A stretch of 31,603 nucleotides of DNA from a virus. A program made the translations under genes and the position numbers. The notes below the pieces were generated by a model that made no database searches, had not been told where the DNA came from, and saw nothing but the letters and a program-made list of their open reading frames with translations. Of the stretch, positions 28,069 to 31,603 are shown piece after piece (the first letter of the stretch is position 1; every line of letters begins with the position of its first letter). The stretch lies in the IMG/VR virus record IMGVR_UViG_3300020475_000689, positions 1-31,603 of that record, one strand, 5' to 3'.

Positions 28069-28786
28069 TTTTTGCTTAATTGCACTAATGTCGACTAACA
28101 TTCTTTTCGCACAAGCGACTGATGATAATGAAATTAGGATAGACCAAGAAGGGGATACTTTAACCCTCTATATTGACCAAGTAGGATTCGGTAACAAAGT
28201 TGCAAACAACTCTGCTGCTGACGAAAAAATGGTTATAACAGGTACTACTTTAACTATTGATATCGACCAGATAGGTAACCAGAATAAAATATTTGGGCCA
28301 TTAATATTAGATACATCTGATTTAGATTTATCTTTTACAGGTGACTCTAATGTTCTAGATTGGAATATTGGTGCTTCTGGTTCTGCTGATGATTCAGTAT
28401 ACGATATTACAGTTACAGGTGATTCGAACACTTGGGATTTAGACCAAGGCTATCAGTTTAGTGCAGAAAGATTAGATTTGGATATGACCATTATTGGTAA
28501 TTCAAATGTTTTTGACTTAGACTTTGAATCAGATGATAACACATTTAACTGGGAAATTACTGGTGACAGTAACAACCTAAATGTACTTATGAAGGATGGT
28601 TCACATACTCAGACTGTAGATTATACAGGTGACAGTGGTGATATTGATATTAATCAAATATCTGGAACATGCGTAAGTGGTGCAAGTAATGCTTGTACAA
28701 GTCCAGATGCAAAAATCATCATGGATATAGATTCTGACAATGCAACTATTCAGATTACACAAAAAGACGCTGCTAACGACAGTTAG
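28052..28786 (+). CDS. Secreted curlin-repeat-like protein 1
   Basis: 244 residues with a signal peptide (1 to about 20, ending ILFA). Repeats of about 25 residues follow: IDQVGFGNKV (41-50), IDQIGNQNKI (71-80), then TGDSNVLDWNI, TGDSNTWDLD, IGNSNVFDLDF, TGDSNNLNVLM and TGDSGDIDI. The first two fit the curlin pattern QxGxxN; the later ones keep the G-x-x-N spacing with aspartate replacing glutamine. A beta-solenoid amyloid-type subunit exported by CsgG is the natural reading. C207 and C215 lie near the C-terminus. ATG 28052 is chosen with GAGGAG ten bases upstream; it lies inside csgG. Confidence 0.78.
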   Translation: MKKLISFCLIALMSTNILFAQATDDNEIRIDQEGDTLTLYIDQVGFGNKVANNSAADEKMVITGTTLTIDIDQIGNQNKIFGPLILDTSDLDLSFTGDSNVLDWNIGASGSADDSVYDITVTGDSNTWDLDQGYQFSAERLDLDMTIIGNSNVFDLDFESDDNTFNWEITGDSNNLNVLMKDGSHTQTVDYTGDSGDIDINQISGTCVSGASNACTSPDAKIIMDIDSDNATIQITQKDAANDS

Positions 28787-29888
28787 TGTATTTCTACTTA
28801 TGGGGTCGGTCTATGCACAAGACCCCATAGGTGATATAGTTGAATCTACAGGTGTAGGTGGTATCGTTAGAAATAATGAAAGACTACCTAGTCAAGTAGG
28901 TTCAAATGTAGTTTTATATGATGAGGCACGAACAGTAAATGGTCGTATGTTAATTGAGTTCTTAGATGAAGAAGAACTTGCATTAACAGAACATACAATC
29001 GTGTATATTGATGAAGTTTATTATGACCCTAATCCTAGTAAGTCCAAGATGGCAATTAGAATGGCACAAGGAACAGCAAGATTTGCATCTGGGAAAGGGA
29101 ACAAAATAAAAAAGGCAAATATATCGGTGTCAACACCGACTGCCCAGATTGCCATAAATGGCACAGATTTTACAACTACAATTGATGAACTTGGTAGGTC
29201 ACTTGTAGTTTTACTTCCAGATGAAGATGGTTCTGCATCTGGAGAGATAGTGGTGAGTAATGAAGGTGGTGAGATGTTATTAAACCAACCTTATCAAGCA
29301 ACTATGGTGTCAGCACTTGAGACACCACCAACAGTTGCAGTGACTATAAACAACATTACACCTAGTATGATTAATAATATGTTTATTGTTAATCCACCAC
29401 AAGAGGTCAAGGTTGCAATACAAGAACAAGCTGCAGATGACCTAGATAAAGACCAAGGCATACTTGATGTAGATTACTTAGAGTTTAACGATTTAGAAGT
29501 AGATGAACTTGAAGAAACAGAAGAAGACTTAGAGTATTCTGCATTGGATATAGATGCATTAAATGTAAATCTATTAGTTGATGTACTAGATGTCATAGAA
29601 GCATTAGATAAGAAAATAAGAGGTTCTGGGTCATCTGGTGATAGTAGCGGGAGTATAGGAACTTTCAGAGTAGATGGTGCAAAGATAGGATTAAATACAG
29701 ACTCACAATATAATGTGTTTATTGAAGATGAGAAGTTAGTCTTCTTTAGAGATGTAAATGGAGTTATAGAGATTTCATTTGACAGTGGTTCAAATGTATA
29801 TCTACAAACAATAGTAGAAGGATATGAGGGAGTAATCCTCATAGGAGATGGAGATGATTCACAAATTATTATTAATCAGTCTAATTAG
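28740..29888 (+). CDS. Secreted FecR-domain protein
   Basis: 382 residues. A signal peptide (1-27, LLTTVSVFLLMGSVYAQ) is followed by a FecR domain (about 40-180): VGSNVVLYDEARTVNGR, the repeated strand pattern MLIEFLDEEELALTEHTIV, RMAQGTARFASG and the characteristic ISVSTPTAQIAINGTDF. FecR domains usually sense or bind in the periplasm and often accompany CHASE2 proteins. Then comes a long acidic, leucine/aspartate-rich section (about 230-300) and a C-terminal strand-rich part ending GDGDDSQIIINQSN, curlin-like in flavour. No anti-sigma cytoplasmic domain or sigma factor is nearby, so a structural or accessory role is possible. Starts 47 bases inside the upstream gene. Confidence 0.83.
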   Translation: MQLFRLHKKTLLTTVSVFLLMGSVYAQDPIGDIVESTGVGGIVRNNERLPSQVGSNVVLYDEARTVNGRMLIEFLDEEELALTEHTIVYIDEVYYDPNPSKSKMAIRMAQGTARFASGKGNKIKKANISVSTPTAQIAINGTDFTTTIDELGRSLVVLLPDEDGSASGEIVVSNEGGEMLLNQPYQATMVSALETPPTVAVTINNITPSMINNMFIVNPPQEVKVAIQEQAADDLDKDQGILDVDYLEFNDLEVDELEETEEDLEYSALDIDALNVNLLVDVLDVIEALDKKIRGSGSSGDSSGSIGTFRVDGAKIGLNTDSQYNVFIEDEKLVFFRDVNGVIEISFDSGSNVYLQTIVEGYEGVILIGDGDDSQIIINQSN

Positions 29889-30516
29889 TATTGGGTTACC
29901 AGTATATGCAGGGCCCAGTGATGACAACCATGTTCATGTAGAACAAGTTGGTGGCAGTGGTGATGATTTATCACTTACAATATCACAAGTAGGATATGGA
30001 AATACGATAGACTTTTCGTTTGCACATTCTGGTAATGTATTTAACTTATCACAAAGTGGTAGTGATAATTCTATCTCATGGGTATCTTACTGGGGTTCTG
30101 GTAAATCGTGGGGTGGTGATGTTGATGGAACAAACAACAATGAAGCTGTTCAACAATTAAATGGTGCAACTTATGGAAGACACATCTGGGGTAATAGTAA
30201 TGATGTAGACATTTATCAAAATGGAACACATACACATAATCTAGACATCCATGCAAATTCAGTTGAACATGAACTTTGGCAAGAAGGTACTGGAAGTCAT
30301 TACAATCATACCTATTTTTATGGAACTACTTCTGGTTCAGAAACTAATATACTACAAAAAGGTGATGCAAATCATAATTCACAAATTAGATTACAGGGAA
30401 GTCAACCTACAACATTAAATATAATACAACAAGGTAATACAAACCAAAGTTATACATTAACCCAGAATTGTCATACATCTGGTGGATGTACTGTAAATGT
30501 AACTCAAGGTAACTAA
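29854..30516 (+). CDS. Secreted curlin-repeat protein 2
   Basis: 220 residues: signal peptide (1 to about 19, ISIGLPVYA), then glutamine/asparagine-rich repeats close to the curlin consensus: ISQVGYGNTI (43-52), NLSQSGSDNSI (64-74), DIYQNGTHTHNL (119-130), LWQEGTGSHYN (141-151), ILQKGDANHNSQI (166-178) and IIQQGNTNQSYTL (190-202). This is the better candidate for the main fibre subunit or nucleator. Cysteines C206 and C212 are close to the C-terminus, similar to the first repeat protein. ATG 29854 is preferred over 29848 because AGGAG lies six bases before it. It starts inside the FecR gene. Confidence 0.83.
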   Translation: MIHKLLLISLISIGLPVYAGPSDDNHVHVEQVGGSGDDLSLTISQVGYGNTIDFSFAHSGNVFNLSQSGSDNSISWVSYWGSGKSWGGDVDGTNNNEAVQQLNGATYGRHIWGNSNDVDIYQNGTHTHNLDIHANSVEHELWQEGTGSHYNHTYFYGTTSGSETNILQKGDANHNSQIRLQGSQPTTLNIIQQGNTNQSYTLTQNCHTSGGCTVNVTQGN

Positions 30517-30530
30517 AGGGGTTATTTTGA

Positions 30531-30758
30531 GTGGAAAATCCCAAACCAAAAAGAGATTTCTCGACTCTCGTAAGAATGCCATATCAAGATGCCATTGCAT
30601 TGGTACTAAGAACTATGGATTATCATTCAATGATGTCCATCCAATCAACAGATAAACATTACAAAGAATTTCATAAAAAACAACATCGAAGACTCAAAGA
30701 TTGGATGGTTGATATGAAAGACTATATAATAGAACTGGAGAAAGAATTGGATGTATAA
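30531..30758 (+). CDS. Small helical protein (75 aa), GTG start
   Basis: Not recognised. Soluble, basic and helical: RMPYQDAIALVLRTMDYHSM, then KEFHKKQHRRLKDWMVDM and a C-terminal coiled-coil-like YIIELEKELDV. GTG 30531 with AAAGGGG about 10 bases upstream is used; an ATG at 30576 is a shorter alternative. It overlaps the CHASE2 gene by eight bases, so it belongs to the same message. Confidence 0.6.
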   Translation: MENPKPKRDFSTLVRMPYQDAIALVLRTMDYHSMMSIQSTDKHYKEFHKKQHRRLKDWMVDMKDYIIELEKELDV

Positions 30759-31603
30759 CTGGAAAACAGTTCTAATCACAATAGGTGTATTAGTTGGTTT
30801 TAAAATATGGTCACCCTATCTTGTAGAAAACATCAAGTGGTCTTACTTTGATGTTCTACATCAACAGAAGGGTGAGAAACTAATAGAAGACATTGTACTT
30901 GTTGATATTGATGAGAAGTCATTAGACAAGTATGGACAATATCCATGGCCTCGTAACATCTATGCAGATATCATGTTGGATTCACATTACACCAACACTC
31001 ATGTATTCACACAAGTATTCAGTCAACCAGATAGATTTGGTGGAGATGAACAATTTGCAGAAGGACTAGTAAATAGATTAAGTATCTTATCTGCAGCTCC
31101 AACAAGTCAAAAGGATACTGGTTCTGCACCATATGTAAAGACTTCGGTATTCGGTGGTGGAGATATTAAGGAATCTATCTGGAACTTTTCTGGTATGTCT
31201 GCACCTATTAAAGTACTACAAGATAACACTTATGGTGTAGGAGTAACAGTTACAACACCACCTTTACCAGATACACCAAACTTCGATGGAACAGTTCGTT
31301 CTGCACCACTTATCGTATCTGCAAATGACCAGATATATCCATCGGTTGCACTGGAAACTCTTCGTGCATTCTATGACCAACCCAACTATCAAACCAAAGT
31401 TACACCAGAAGTAGGTATCGAATGGATAAGAATGGGTCGACAACAACCCATAGAAACTACATCTACATCAGATGTTATGATAACATATTGGAATAAGTTC
31501 CAAAGAGTAAGTGCATCGGAACTAGATGAATCATACCAGAACAAAATACTTATCTGGGGAATGACAGCAGAAGGATTTAATAATCCAGTTTCTACACCAT
31601 ATG
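30751..31603 (+). CDS. CHASE2-domain protein, 3'-truncated by window edge
   Basis: Open from ATG 30751 to the right edge (284 codons seen). A membrane segment (about 5-20) is followed by the CHASE2 signature: SYFDVLHQQKGEKLIEDIVL then VDIDEKSLDKYGQYPWPR (51-68), as in periplasmic or extracytoplasmic sensor domains of bacterial adenylate cyclases, kinases and phosphodiesterases. Typical CHASE2 proteins have three more membrane segments and a cytoplasmic output domain, which would lie beyond the window. AACTGGAGAAAG upstream provides a ribosome binding site. Its link with FecR and curlin genes suggests a shared envelope function. Confidence 0.85.
   Translation, partial: MYNWKTVLITIGVLVGFKIWSPYLVENIKWSYFDVLHQQKGEKLIEDIVLVDIDEKSLDKYGQYPWPRNIYADIMLDSHYTNTHVFTQVFSQPDRFGGDEQFAEGLVNRLSILSAAPTSQKDTGSAPYVKTSVFGGGDIKESIWNFSGMSAPIKVLQDNTYGVGVTVTTPPLPDTPNFDGTVRSAPLIVSANDQIYPSVALETLRAFYDQPNYQTKVTPEVGIEWIRMGRQQPIETTSTSDVMITYWNKFQRVSASELDESYQNKILIWGMTAEGFNNPVSTPY

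Overview
The window is AT-rich DNA with nearly every gene on the + strand, packed with short overlaps. The genes identify it as the genome of a T4-like myovirus. Recognisable T4 homologues are the major capsid protein gp23 (cut by the left edge), UvsY, UvsW, the late sigma factor gp55, the gp47/gp46 nuclease, the clamp gp45, the clamp loader gp44 and gp62, RegA and an endonuclease VII. Accessory genes (2OG-Fe(II) oxygenases, peptide deformylase, A-type Fe-S carrier, MoxR/CobS-like ATPase, DUF3310, small conserved proteins) fit marine T4-like phages of cyanobacteria or SAR11-type bacteria. No photosynthesis gene is visible, so a heterotrophic marine Gram-negative host is my inference; the host cannot be fixed from the sequence.

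Layout. 1-2147: virion genes (gp23, a small conserved protein, a tail-tube-like protein), with a probable minus-strand small RNA between them. 2153-8880: recombination and late-transcription block (uvsY, oxygenase, uvsW, two small genes, gp55, gp47, gp46). 8897-10816: oxygenase, deformylase, oxygenase. 10817-11315: a strong promoter, a roughly 300-nt structured untranslated stretch, tRNA-Arg(TCT) and tRNA-Asp(GTC). 11324-14906: a zinc-protease-motif/VWA protein and a MoxR-type AAA+ ATPase, each with its own promoter. 14890-16810: small proteins, a SleB-type cell-wall hydrolase and DUF3310. 16821-18548: gp45 and gp44. 18533-23998: about 5.4 kb of accessory genes splitting gp44 from gp62 (oxygenase-like protein, two glycosyltransferases, a DruA-like protein, tRNA-Gly(TCC), a cytidylyltransferase, endonuclease VII). 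23999-25911: gp62, regA, small proteins, Fe-S carrier. 25946-31603 (right edge): a T4-type late promoter and nine overlapping or closely spaced genes coding for two membrane/coiled-coil proteins, CsgF, CsgG, a curlin-repeat protein, a FecR-domain protein, a second curlin-repeat protein, a small helical protein and a CHASE2-domain protein cut by the window end.

The most striking feature is that last locus: a nearly complete curli (type VIII) secretion module with two candidate fibre subunits and two sensor-like proteins, inside a lytic phage genome and behind a late promoter. The second is a set of promoter families. One has an 18-bp spacer carrying ATAGGTACAT at a fixed place (three on +, one on -). 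The other has a 16-bp spacer and an extended -10 (four on +, one on -). In both families the -10 commonly lies 5-6 nt before the ATG, which predicts leaderless mRNAs.
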